Shown here in pieces: positions 49,290 to 60,768 of a DNA stretch of 64,000 bases. The notes beneath the pieces are model-generated. The model had not been told where the DNA came from. It saw only the letters and a program-made list of their open reading frames with translations, and made no database searches. This stretch comes from Diprion similis (Eukaryota > Arthropoda > Insecta > Hymenoptera > Diprionidae): positions 7,129,501-7,193,500 of the forward strand of contig NC_060110.1 in the NCBI RefSeq assembly GCF_021155765.1, given 5' to 3'. The first letter of the stretch is position 1. Every line of letters begins with the position of its first letter. Position numbers and translations under genes: made by a program.

Positions 49290-51539
49290 AAAATAATGAA
49301 CTTTACTTTGCAGGAGAAGGAAACAAAAGAGCGCTTAAAATAGAATCAAGATCAAGACAAAGGGTCGTTAGATGATTTAGGAGAAAAAACTGATCAAGTT
49401 CGGTTTAGTTCACACTTCATCGACGACACCAAATCGACATTTAAAGATCACGGCGGGATTCCCGCTGTCAAAAATCACGTTTGCGGTAAATCGCAGGCGT
49501 GTACCTGGTCTAGTGTTAAATGACAGGTTGTCGCACCTTTCTTAAAAAATCTGTGAAACTCTTCGATACTGGGGGTTCAGGTTATGCGTAGTCTGCTCGG
49601 TCACGTATTATCAACAATTATGCGCTTTTTTATCGGTCAGATATAAAAAAATAACCTATCGATGTACAATCTGCCACTGTAACACCTTGAGCTCCTGAGT
49701 ACATACATATACTGGCTCCCGGTGAAACCCATTACCACAAACAATACGCATCAGGTAGATCGACATCTTGGGCTGGATTTCCTATTACATATATGGGATT
49801 TCCACGGGCAGCAAATAAAGAGTTTTTGTCCAATAGGAATGCCAATAAAACAAGGAAGTGATACCTGACGCGCTGGTAATATCCGCACCAAAAACTCGTG
49901 TATTTTATCCCGTATTACTATTCTACCTTTATCACTATTGGGATAACGTCCTCGTGACGTCAGAGCCTGGTTGTCGGCGCCATTTTATCACCACATAACT
50001 TAAGTTTTTAATTTTAATGAAGACAAATCGTAAATATTAGCGTTTCAAGTTACTCACGTCACACAAATTAATTATACATAATCAATAATTAAACTGTTTT
50101 ACTATCTACACGCTACGAACACGGTCAACGAGCAGCTGTTAACATGGTTGCAATAGTTTGATTCTGTCAGACGACGCATTGCAAAGTGATAATTTCAATA
50201 CCAACTAATCCAGTTCTAGAGTCTAATATGGAGATTGTAGACGTGCTTTCTAATTTTTATGGAAACTGAAACGATTACTGAAGCGGTTACGGTTACGGAC
50301 ATTGTAAACCGTCCTCAACCGCTTTAGTAAACGTTTCATTTACCCTCAGGGTCTTACACACAGTTATGGCTACGGACACTGTAGACCGTCCTTTACCGAC
50401 TGGGTACAGTAAGCTGTTGCGCGATTTCGGAACGCGGGTGCCGGTACTTGCAGCACTGCGAATATATTTCGGACCGCACCACTAATAAATAGGCTTCCCC
50501 CTCACTAGCGCCAGCGGCGAAAATTTACAACATCGGTTTCACTTTGGCCACGGTTCGGGTAGTGCTCGGAGACTATATAGTTAGTTAATGCCACTGCACG
50601 TGGTGGAATGGGAATCAATCCTGCCAATAACCGAAACTTTAGCAAGCGATTGGTAGCGTAGATCAGCGGGTGATTTGAATTTCTAGGTGCGTTAAATTCT
50701 TCAATCAACGGCGTTAAATTTATTCAAATGGTGTTTTTTTTAAGCACATGTGGGAAATATTTACCTTATAATTGTGTATGCTGAATTGGTTTTTGAGATA
50801 CAATTCCCACGAAGTGTAATTTCTGTATGTATGTGTTATATAGGTATGTTTCGAAACTGCATAGACGGAATGATTTAAAAAATAATAGATTGCCAATAAA
50901 AAGTTCGATTGAAAATTATATCAGGTGTAATTCGGTCTATTATATGATAGATGAATTTTTTAATCGACAAAGAATGACTCGGATCGGATTTTTTAAATAG
51001 CATTATTACATTACAATATTATCGTTAACTGCAATCTGCAACACATATTTTTCAGAAAATTGGAATATATGATTAACGATCTTGGTTAGTTATAAACAAC
51101 AAGATTATAAAGTAAGAATACTTAGACTGTTTTTAATTACACAATATAGGATATTAAAGATGCGTTTTAATCGACTTATTCCTTTCCCATTTTCGAAATA
51201 TGAAACCGCAGTGACTCATAGTATTATATATTACATAATAAAATAGAGCAATTTTTTAAATTGAATCGTTTCTAAATCTCGTGAAATCGAATTGATTATC
51301 ACATAGCAGATCACATACCTCTAGAATACCTACAGAAATAAATCCTGACATGACTATGGAGTCAGTTCTACGATTAATCAGATAAAACATACAGACCGCA
51401 TTAGAGTATACACGTATCACTGCGTGGACGCGAAGTAACAATGATAGGTGTCACATTTTGCGTAAAGTAAGATAGCATGGGAAATACAAGGAGAGTTAGA
51501 TTATAAATTTTCAATCACCTGTCCAACACGCAGCGGAGC
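49290..51539. other. Intergenic region between NT5C2 and SepSecS
   Basis: Contains GC-richer stretches (about 49430-49480, 50270-50520) that may be NT5C2 promoters. The 67-codon minus frame at 50505-50708 has no recognisable product. Confidence 0.35.
50281..50400. repeat. Duplicated 38-bp module in a GC-richer region
   Basis: GGTTACGGACATTGTAAACC...CCG (50286-50325) recurs as GGCTACGGACACTGTAGACC...CCG (50367-50400). The first unit is also partly self-complementary (AAGCGGTT...AACCGCTT). Confidence 0.6.
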
Positions 51540-51622
51540 TGTCAAAGTAGCAGACGACGACGACGACTTTGCCCGTAGCGCCGTCCGTTTGTCCGTCTGT
51601 ATTCCGAGCACGAAAATTTTTG
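51540..51622 (+). promoter_or_regulatory. Possible SepSecS promoter / 5' UTR exon
   Basis: A GC-richer stretch with a GAC repeat ends at a donor (TTTTTG|GTAAGA) about 1.3 kb before the SepSecS start. A 5' UTR exon is inferred from position and composition only. Confidence 0.3.
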
Positions 51623-52944
51623 GTAAGACAAAAACTGGCCCGTTTCTGCATGATTTAAACACATTCATGTCACCGTTGAGTTGAATTGAAACGTAGCTAT
51701 TTCACTAATCGAGTACTTGGCCGCTGAACAATGAGGTTGCATCGCTGGTATTGCGTAAATTTAATCCAATTTAGGGTGACCTCGGCCGTAACATAACCAC
51801 AAATATCAACTGTGTTTGCGCTGACAGTTCGGCAGTCCGTGCTTCACGCGCTCGACTTTCGTGCCTCTTATGGCTGTTTTCTGCTCAGTTTACTTTCGGT
51901 CAATTCCAATTCCACCATCAAGTGCCGAGCTACTGTTTTACAACCAATTCCTGGATCAGGTTTTCTGTCTACTTTTTGAGTGGCCCAACCCACTTTTATA
52001 AGTTTCTCTCACTTTGCATTATCTACTGCAGAAAGATATCGCAACAATAACACGCACTGTTACTTGCATGTGCAACATGTTTAGCTGTTTCGTCACTGTT
52101 CGTTGTGAAATGACAAAAAACAAAACAATAAAATAATACTATCGATATCTATTATTACTTTTCATCTTAAGTTATCCGTCGTAGTTCACAATTCTCTTGC
52201 ATTTATATTTATTTATTCATTATTTTGTTTATCTCTTCCGAATTTAATTGATTATTATTAAGTTTACTTTAAAGATTATATTTAATTTTGATTTGTTACT
52301 TTCTTAAGATACCGATTAGTTAGTTTATATTTTTAACTACGATAATACAATTATTATAAAATTACGTATTGTAATTATCATTTTTGTACAGTGCAGCTTG
52401 TTTATTTGCCATGAAAAAACAATTTGTAATCGATACAAACGTTCATTAAATAAAAACTTCTTTTCCTATGTTATAACTACGTCTATTTTCTCATTTGCAC
52501 ACAAAGCTTAGTCATACCAATGATCATCTCACACCACCTAAGCATTATTCTTTACTTTTCCTACTGGCAATTAAATTAAAACAACACACATGTCAGCTGC
52601 GATGAAATTTAATATTACCCATTTTGGACTGTCTACATCAATTTGTCGGCTTATTATGTCATTCTTACGTTATTCATTGTTTAGAAATACACGGAGGCTA
52701 GTTACGTTCTGAATTACACAGTCTATCAAAGATCTATTACTTTGGGTCCGAGAATAATGGAGAAGCATGATTTATTCGGTTTTCTGCTCACTCTTTTGCT
52801 TTCTCTATTTTCCGTTTCATGATTCTTAACTAGTGGTCTTCCGATAGAATAAATAGTTTATTTGAAACTAGTACACAATGCTGTGCTAAGGCATTGGTAT
52901 ACAATATTTCTGTGGATCGAGCATCTGGGGACAAAGCTAACGAT

Positions 52945-54782
52945 ATGAACAGCCTAGCGTTCAGTTTGGCCGAAACGCTAATTCCATCCACATACGTTCA
53001 ACAAGGACTGAATGCCAAAAAGACACGAGAAAATCTCATACGACATTTCATAGAACACGTGAGTTTTTCAGTAAAAATCTAATACAAACCACAGAACGAT
53101 CACGACCTGTCAGCCATATTTCAAAATTGCAGCGAAAATGGCCAGAAGAGGGATGGGATGACGCGACAATAGAAGCTTTCTTCTCAGACTTGTCGCAAAT
53201 GGACAGCAATAACTTTCCGTCCAACTGCAGCGTCGGCGAAAGAGAGGCCAGAATAGCATCAAACATCGTTGCTCGCAGACACTTTCGTATGGGCCATGGG
53301 ATCGGTAGATCAGGAGACTTGGAGGAGGTGCAGCCTAAGGCGGCAGGAAGTAGTCTGATGTATAAGTTGACAAACGCATTAGTTCTCGACGTGATACGAT
53401 ACATGGGTATGAAATTTCAACGTTTATATGGAATGCACTTTGTAAGTCTTTTATGTGATAACAGAAAACATCGATTGTCGTTTCAGGGGTAAAGAGCATA
53501 GCAGGGTGCTTCGTATCGCCAATGGCGACAGGGATGAGTCTGGTACTTTGTATGTTGACACTGAAGCAGGACAGACCGCGAGCCAAGTACGTGCTGTGGC
53601 CAAGGATTGATCAAAAGTCAAGTTTCAAATCGATCGTGACGGCAGGACTGGAGCCAGTCGTTGTTGAGATGCAAATTGTTGGAGACGAGTTAAAGACAGA
53701 CATGCAGAGGCTGGAGGCACAGATGGGTGCGCTTGGTGAAAGCGTCGCCTGTGTATTAACTACCACGAGCTGCTTTGCTCCACGGGCCTGTGATTCAATC
53801 GATTTGATAGCGGCGCTCTGTACACAGTACAACATACCTCATTTAGTGAACAACGCATACGGGTAAGAGACAGCGTACTGATAATTGAATTGCTGAATAT
53901 TTTCTACGACTGAATTTTCATTTTGAAAAAAAACAACAGATTACAGAGCACAAGATGTATGCATCTTATTCAAGAGGCATCCAGAAAGGGACGCGTCGAC
54001 GCCTTTGTTCAAAGCACAGACAAGAACTTTTTGGTGCCAGTTGGAGGAGCGGTGATTGGATCTTTCGACAAGAATCTACTGGATAGAATTTCAAAAATGT
54101 ATCCAGGCAGAGCGAATGCGAGCTCGACAATGGATGTGCTGATAACTCTCCTGGGACTCGGAATGGCTGGATATAAGCAGTTGATCACACAACGAAAAGA
54201 GACCTACTCGTACTTGAAAGACGAACTCGGAAAGGTGGCCGCGAGACACGGAGAGAGGCTCCTGGACACCAAGGGAAACCCAATATCTATGGGAATGACG
54301 CTACAGTCACTGAGCCATCAGCATGACAATAAACAAGTAACGATGTTGGGCTCGATGTTGTTTTTGAGAAATGTTAGCGGTACTAGAGTCATCACGACCA
54401 CGGATTCGAAGCACATTGTTTCGCACAAGTTCGAAGGTGAGAAACTCGTTGTCGAAACCTACATAAAAAATTTTCAGAACCCAAAGAATGCCTTGATCAT
54501 GCTATATTTCAACCAGGTTGGGGAGCGCACAATAGCAACTATCCAGTACCGTATTTAACAGCAGCCGCTGCTTTGGGTATGAAAAAATCAGATGTCGACT
54601 CGTTTGTTCAACGTCTAGACAAAGCATTGATAAAAGTACGGCGACGCTCTGCTCCGGCTACACCAACAGCTTCACTAGCTGGTTCTAGCATCAATGGAGA
54701 CACTGGAGGCGCCGGAGGACCTGGGGAATCAAGCACAGCTTCGACTAGCCGTGCGAGTAGCAAAGACAGCTTGAGAAAGTGA
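52945..54782 (+). CDS. SepSecS: O-phosphoseryl-tRNA(Sec) selenium transferase, 5 exons
   Basis: PLP enzyme that converts Sep-tRNA(Sec) to Sec-tRNA(Sec). Exons 52945-53058, 53133-53406, 53487-53862, 53940-54436 and 54517-54782 close to 470 residues. Conserved parts: [75 protein letters not shown], and [14 protein letters not shown] with the PLP lysine at residue 283 (human 284), then [33 protein letters not shown] and a [21 protein letters not shown] end. The C-terminal tail (from about residue 425) is a Ser/Thr/Ala/Gly-rich sequence unlike the acidic vertebrate tail. Start: an in-frame ATG at 52894 adds 17 residues without similarity; 52945 matches the human start. Confidence 0.95.
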
Positions 54783-57700
54783 ACCGTGATCAACGCGACC
54801 GGTCAGTCCAATCAGCACATTAACATGTAAGTGTTGAACACTCGTGATAAAAAGATGTCACGTGTTTCTAAGATATGACAAGCGTTTTTTACATCCGTTG
54901 GTTTCAGCGATGTTGGTTAATTCTCTTGTTAATAGACAACAGTATTGAAGTTTATTTCGTTAGAAAACACTTTATTTGACTCTCGTTAGCTTGGTCAGGT
55001 ATCATTGATGATACTTGAGTATTCGTCAGTGATATTTTACTTTCATATTTAACAGATAAAGAATCAGTTATAAATAATATACTGTGAATTATATATCAAG
55101 CTAGTTTGTCTTTTGATGAAAGATTGTCGAATGAGAAACACATTAAAAACAAGTTATGTTTTGGCTACACGTGACTTCTAAATGCGCTGGTTTGTCTGTC
55201 CGTTCGCGTTGAGAAACCGTTTTTTGAATTAGGTTATTGCAAGTTCAGTTAAAGATTTGAAAATTAGTCGTACTGATAAGTGGTCACTTGAACAGCTTAT
55301 AAAAATCGTACTCTCGCAATTTTCCAAAATGATGATTATTATTCACATTTGTCTTTCGCATTCGATTTTGATATTTAGCTGATAATCGAATATATCACAA
55401 TGTGACCATTTCTTAGTCGCTGAATTTACAAAGCAATACTTGCTGGTTGTTAAAACCAATCGATAAGAGGCAAATTGATATTCTAGATACAATGTAAAAT
55501 CAATATATGTCTCCAATGTTCATTTTAAGCATCGTATACATCTGAGCAATCGTCAGACGTCGCCAGATACTACATGTTTGGTCTGTTACATTGCAATACT
55601 ACATGTTAGAACCTAGCTAAAGGTACAGGTTGTTGAAAAATCTTGACGAAATAAGCTGGTTTCATTAGTCAATAATACGTTGCACCTCATTTGTTGAAAA
55701 GATGTTGTTAATAAAAACTTCTTAGTTCATTCTCAGAATGCGTTTTTTCATCGGAGGTATGAAATTTTAATGTTTATAAAATGAAGACGATGCAAATATC
55801 GTTGAAGCATCGCAAGCAGCTATAAAATATATTTAAATGCAATGGCAGTAAAACCATCTTATGTCTTCCAGCTAGATTTTCATGCGATCCTGTATTTAAG
55901 CGAATTGTCGGATGCTGATAGAAGCAATTAATTCTATTGGCATACCAACGATCTGTTCGATTATAATTTTTATTGGAAAGTTCCAAAATTGTTAATGAAT
56001 CAAAAGATTGTCAGTATAGTTTATTATCCTACTATTTCATTATCTCCTCCCCTTACCCACAAGTACAACAAACTCTTAATTTTTCAACATATATAACTTG
56101 TATAATCAATCAACACAGCTAATCATCAGGACATAAACAGATCTCCAAAGTCCCGATTCATCGCTCACTTGAATTAATCTTTCCTTGCTTCTACTAATTA
56201 TTATACAAAGATATACCTAATTAAGTTTCCTACTTTTTACAAAAAAGAGATAATAAAAAAAAAAACAAAGAAAAAGAATGAACATAAGAACTCCGCCTCA
56301 CAGTGGTGAAGTAGTCGTCACTTTGTAGTAAAGATCTACACAACTGAGTAATAAGATAATAATTACTGAAGGATATGTTACTAACTGTGAAATTAAGAGG
56401 CGTCAGAAAATTCTCTGATATTTCTAGGGGAGATTGAAGCTTTTCCTTTGGCGCCTCTTAGTTATATGAATTACTTAGAAGAGAATTTAAGTAATTTGGA
56501 CAAGTAGATAATAATTATTATACATTGCACTATGAATACGAACACACAACTACGTCACGTAAGAAATAGTTATTAGGCGTTAGCTTGTAGCACGTTTTTA
56601 AAATAATATGTCGGAACACATAAGTGTTGATTTTTGTTTTCTCGTGATATTGTTTTTCTTTTTTATATTCTCATTTTGTAGTCTGTTCTCGATACTTATT
56701 GCAAGATCCGCATTATGTAGTATAATACAGAGAGAGTAAATTTAATATCCTTGCATTCATTTTGGCTTTGTCGTAATATATGACATACATCGTTGTCATT
56801 AACAGTACCTTTGACAAAGTTGAAATGAATTTGGAATAGCCCAATAACACGCATCTCATATTGTAGATTTAGAGATAAATATTGTTAGAATGCAGTTTTT
56901 CGAGTGCTCGTTTACCGTTATGAAATGATCACACGACATGTGATTAACAGTTTTGCAATCGAATCTGGATATTGCAATTATACCGAATATTGAATGAAAA
57001 ATAGATTGAAAATTGTTATTTCTTAACTACGAGTCGTGATATCCATATTCTGAAAATTTTGTAAGGAGTATTCGACAAACTATTCGTATACCCTAGTTAT
57101 TGAGTTTGTTATTTATAGATAAATTATATTACATATTGTTAGATGTCGATGCTGATCATGTTGACAAATACTCATTATAGTTACGTTGGCTCTGAATTTT
57201 AATAATCAAAGTTGATAAGAAGAAAAAAAAACATACGGATAAAGCGCCGCTTAGCGTACATATATAATTCAACTGCCTGTATTCAATTATAAATTTTTGT
57301 AGTTCATATTGCGATAGTGAAAGTCTGGAGTAATTTTTCTCCGTTCCTACGTAGGTTTTGCAAATGATTGTTTATGCACTGTGCAACATCTTCATATCAT
57401 CGAGATAATGACAAAGATTTGTAAATGCAAATATTATCAAATTGCAAGCGTTCGACGTGAGAAGCGCGTGAAATTCACTGATTTTTCAGTTGAAAGTTGA
57501 AATGACATTCACAACGCTAATGTTGACTTCTACAATGTATAAATATGTTGTAATATTTGTCAGATTAAAAGAATCTCATTTCAGCTTTCAACTAACAAAT
57601 CAGTAATTTTCACGTGGTTTTCACGTGCAATTTACTTGCGCTTGCAAGTCAATAATATTTAAATTTGTAAATCTTTGTCTTTATCTCGATAAATATACAT

Positions 57701-59524
57701 ATAGATATATATATATATAATGTTATCGATTATTTATTAATACAATGAATATTGGGTATAATCGAAGACTTTATGTAGCTGGTGTCACGTAATAACACGA
57801 GTTAAAATTACGTACAGATTCCGAGTGTAAAAATAAAGAAGCATGTTGAAATGTGTACAAGAAGCAAAACACAATGTTAATGCAATTTTTTACCTTTCAA
57901 TAGCGTTATCTTCTTTTATATCCGAGTCCATATGAAATTTTATAGGGGGAAGACACCAGGGACATAATAATTCCTATGTAAATAATATTTTCTTTCACTT
58001 TAAATTTGACACAGAAATAATAATTTTCGAACACGTTAAATTATTACTTCGCATATTTCATCATACAACGATATACCAATGGACCTAATTTTTATTATAG
58101 AATTTTATTGCACTCGCGAACGTACAACAAAATCTTAATTTCTACCAACCGATGATATGATTAGTATAATTAGTATATTAGCTTGCAATTAATTTTCATG
58201 TTTTCTCTTTTCTATGCCAAAATGAAGAAAAGATAATAACAGATTGCGACCTTCTTTCGGTATGCTGCACTGCACTTAACGGATGACAAATTGTTATTGC
58301 TATTATCAATAATGTATACTGTGTATTGCGTTACGAATTTCAAAAATTTGCCGTGTTAAATTTGAACGAAATAATGTTATTCAGTTCGATACGCAGCATG
58401 AATTTTCTCCCGGTTAGATATGTGGAATTCGTAAATTTTTCCCACTGCTACTGATAAAATATAAATTGAGGTGGCGGAATGCTAATTGACCATTACACAT
58501 GCGTCATTTGACACTCATGACGCAATACGAAAGGGAAAACTTATCCTCCGTATGACGGTATTATGTATTTTGCAATATATTGTACATACATACGGTATTA
58601 TGTATACATTGTTTCAACGATCTTTTTAAACATTTAAAGTTAAGAGAGTATAATATAGCGTAATAAGATATGTCTCTTACGCATAAGGCACGGAGCACAC
58701 ACATTTACGAGATCATTATACCAATAGGCGTGTAAATTTATATAATAATAACAATTAAGCAAACTATTATTACGAGGAAAAAAAAAATTAATTCGTTTTG
58801 AAGAAAAGGAGGAGGCTGAAGAAAAGAAGGAAAAATAAATCAACAATCTGTTACGAATGTACGAAGCTCTTCCCCGAATATACCTATAATTATTGTGTAA
58901 AATCTAGTGCTTTATTTGTAAAATACACAAATATTGGATATAAATAAATATAGAGAAAATGTTAAGTAAAAGATTCACGTATCGTCTTGAAACTCCACCC
59001 TGATTTTTCATAAAAAACACGTTTTTAAACACGTACGTGTTTCATAATATTATCTCAATTTTCACGCAAAATACGTATTACTATAATACATACCTATGCC
59101 TATAATATGTGTAGTTTCTCAAGATTTATATTTCAACGAAACGTGAAATTCAGGTAACATATGATATATTAAGTTTTATTCATTACACAAGACCGAGAAA
59201 TTTGATACTAGATTGTGAATGATAAATTTCCTTGAAAACGTAACACGCAAACCAAAAATTTGGCAATGGGAAAAGTGTATTCAATTCTATTTCGCATTGT
59301 CTATTTGAATCAATTTACATTACAAAATACTCAATAATTTTCAAAAAAGGGTATCCGATATCGACATGAGCAAACTTTTTCCGAACATGTACCTATATAG
59401 GTATGTTTTTATGGCAATTACCGATATTCAAATAGTTGAACATAATAATCATAATCCCGGTCTACTACAGTTTTTTAAAAATAACTCAATTTAGTGCTTT
59501 GGGGCTATTTTTATAGTTCTCTAA
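54783..59524. other. AT-rich intergenic region
   Basis: The first 1-2 kb is probably SepSecS 3' UTR. No supported coding frame. A long-stem hairpin element lies at 57399-57690. Confidence 0.35.
57399..57690. mobile_element. Long hairpin / foldback element, family E
   Basis: 292 bp. The ends ATCGAGATAATGACAAAG and CTTTGTCTTTATCTCGAT are inverted. Both arms run about 120 bp (AGTTGAAAGTTGAAATGA against the reverse complement of TCATTTCAGCTTTCAACT), with a loop of about 40-50 bp. No target duplication was resolved. A transcript would fold into a long hairpin RNA. Confidence 0.75.
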
Positions 59525-59734
59525 TCAGCGAATAAAATTGTAGCCAGTTTTCCAGATGACACGGAAGCCAAAAGACTGCAGTTGCATGGCGTTAAATCCA
59601 TCAAATTTTTCAGTCTTAAAATCCTTCCATTGACTATACAGTTGCCGGCGTTGTTTTTCAGCTTTTTTAACGTTGTTTTTATATATCATAAAACGGCTAT
59701 TTTCCGGCAGAGGCACCCGAGGAGCTTATAACAC
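59525..59734 (-). other. Exon-like ORF of unknown origin
   Basis: An open frame of about 69 codons ends in TGA at 59525 (APRVPLPENSRFM, NNVKKAEKQRRQLYSQWKDF, LQSFGFRVIWKTGYNFIR). It begins after a plausible acceptor (TTGTGTTATAAG). G+C is visibly higher than in the flanks and the codon choice looks coding (many CTG, GGC, CGC, CAG). No family recognised and no upstream exon found before the MOGS promoter. It may be a last exon, a decayed retrocopy or a transferred fragment. Confidence 0.3.
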
Positions 59735-60768
59735 AAATACAGAGAAAATAATTCCCAGTTAATACCTAAGCAAAATTATATAAGTAAGAAACGTTCTTCT
59801 TATTCGAGTTTAATCAGCGCATGGATGACAATGATTATCCCTGAAAAAAAAAAAAAATAAATAAAAATTGAAATTGATCGATAATTTCAATCGCTTTCAA
59901 TAGGATTTCTGTTTAACGTATTTCCTATTGAATAACAATCGGAATTAATTCATTGAATTAGCCGATTATTATCGGATTCTACCATTTCTTGCACAAAAGT
60001 ATTGTATTAATCCGATTACATCTCATTGGATCCCATAAAAATTAATATCTCATTAGAAACCGTTAATTCCTATTAATCACCTATCGGCAGCTAAAAGCTA
60101 GATATTATAGCTCATTTTACTCCATGTATCTGATAAAAAGCCAAAACATTACGATGAAGGTTACATATTATCTATCAATTTCGAGGATAAAGTAAACAAA
60201 AAAAAAGTTTTTTTGTTGATCACTCTAATTCAGAGTGACTGATTAATGGACGTAAAGGTGAAAGTAGCTACGTTTGCGCCTTGTCGCCACCTATCAGGCA
60301 ACCCAATCGACAAGCGCGACACGCGTTAAGAAATGGCGGGTGAGACGTGGATATTTTGAGAACATTTGATAAGAGGAGCGAATAAAGTTCGAACATCATC
60401 AAGGGGGGAGGGGTTCACGGAGAGCGGCGTGAGTATATCTAAGATTTGTTGAAATGTTAAAAAATGTAACGTTTTGTTTACCCTCCGAATTACATCTTAT
60501 AATTCATAATTCACACTCAGAATACTTGCAGCTGTAACCTTTTTTTTGTGTGTTTCAAGTCGGCTAAAAAAAAATACAGGTACAAGATAATATTTTTTGC
60601 CAGAAAAATGAGACTCTGTTACATTCTTTTCAATATGGAGGAGAATGTACACTCATTGTTTCCAAACTTTTTATCAGAATCTGAATTTTTTTCCTCCGAA
60701 CCAAATTAGCTGCTATATCGTACTCTCTTCGATGCATTTAAATACACTGCTTCTCTCGACAGGTCAAT
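59735..60768. promoter_or_regulatory. MOGS upstream region with probable 5' UTR intron
   Basis: AT-rich up to about 60230, then GC-richer. A strong donor (GAGCGGC|GTGAGT) ends a likely untranslated exon at 60428. The matching acceptor (CTCTCGACAG|GTCAATATGG) lies just before the MOGS start codon. Confidence 0.5.

Noticed and set aside
52894-52944. Upstream ATG extending SepSecS by 17 residues
   Set aside because: The extension has no similarity to the family, while the ATG at 52945 aligns with the known N-terminus.
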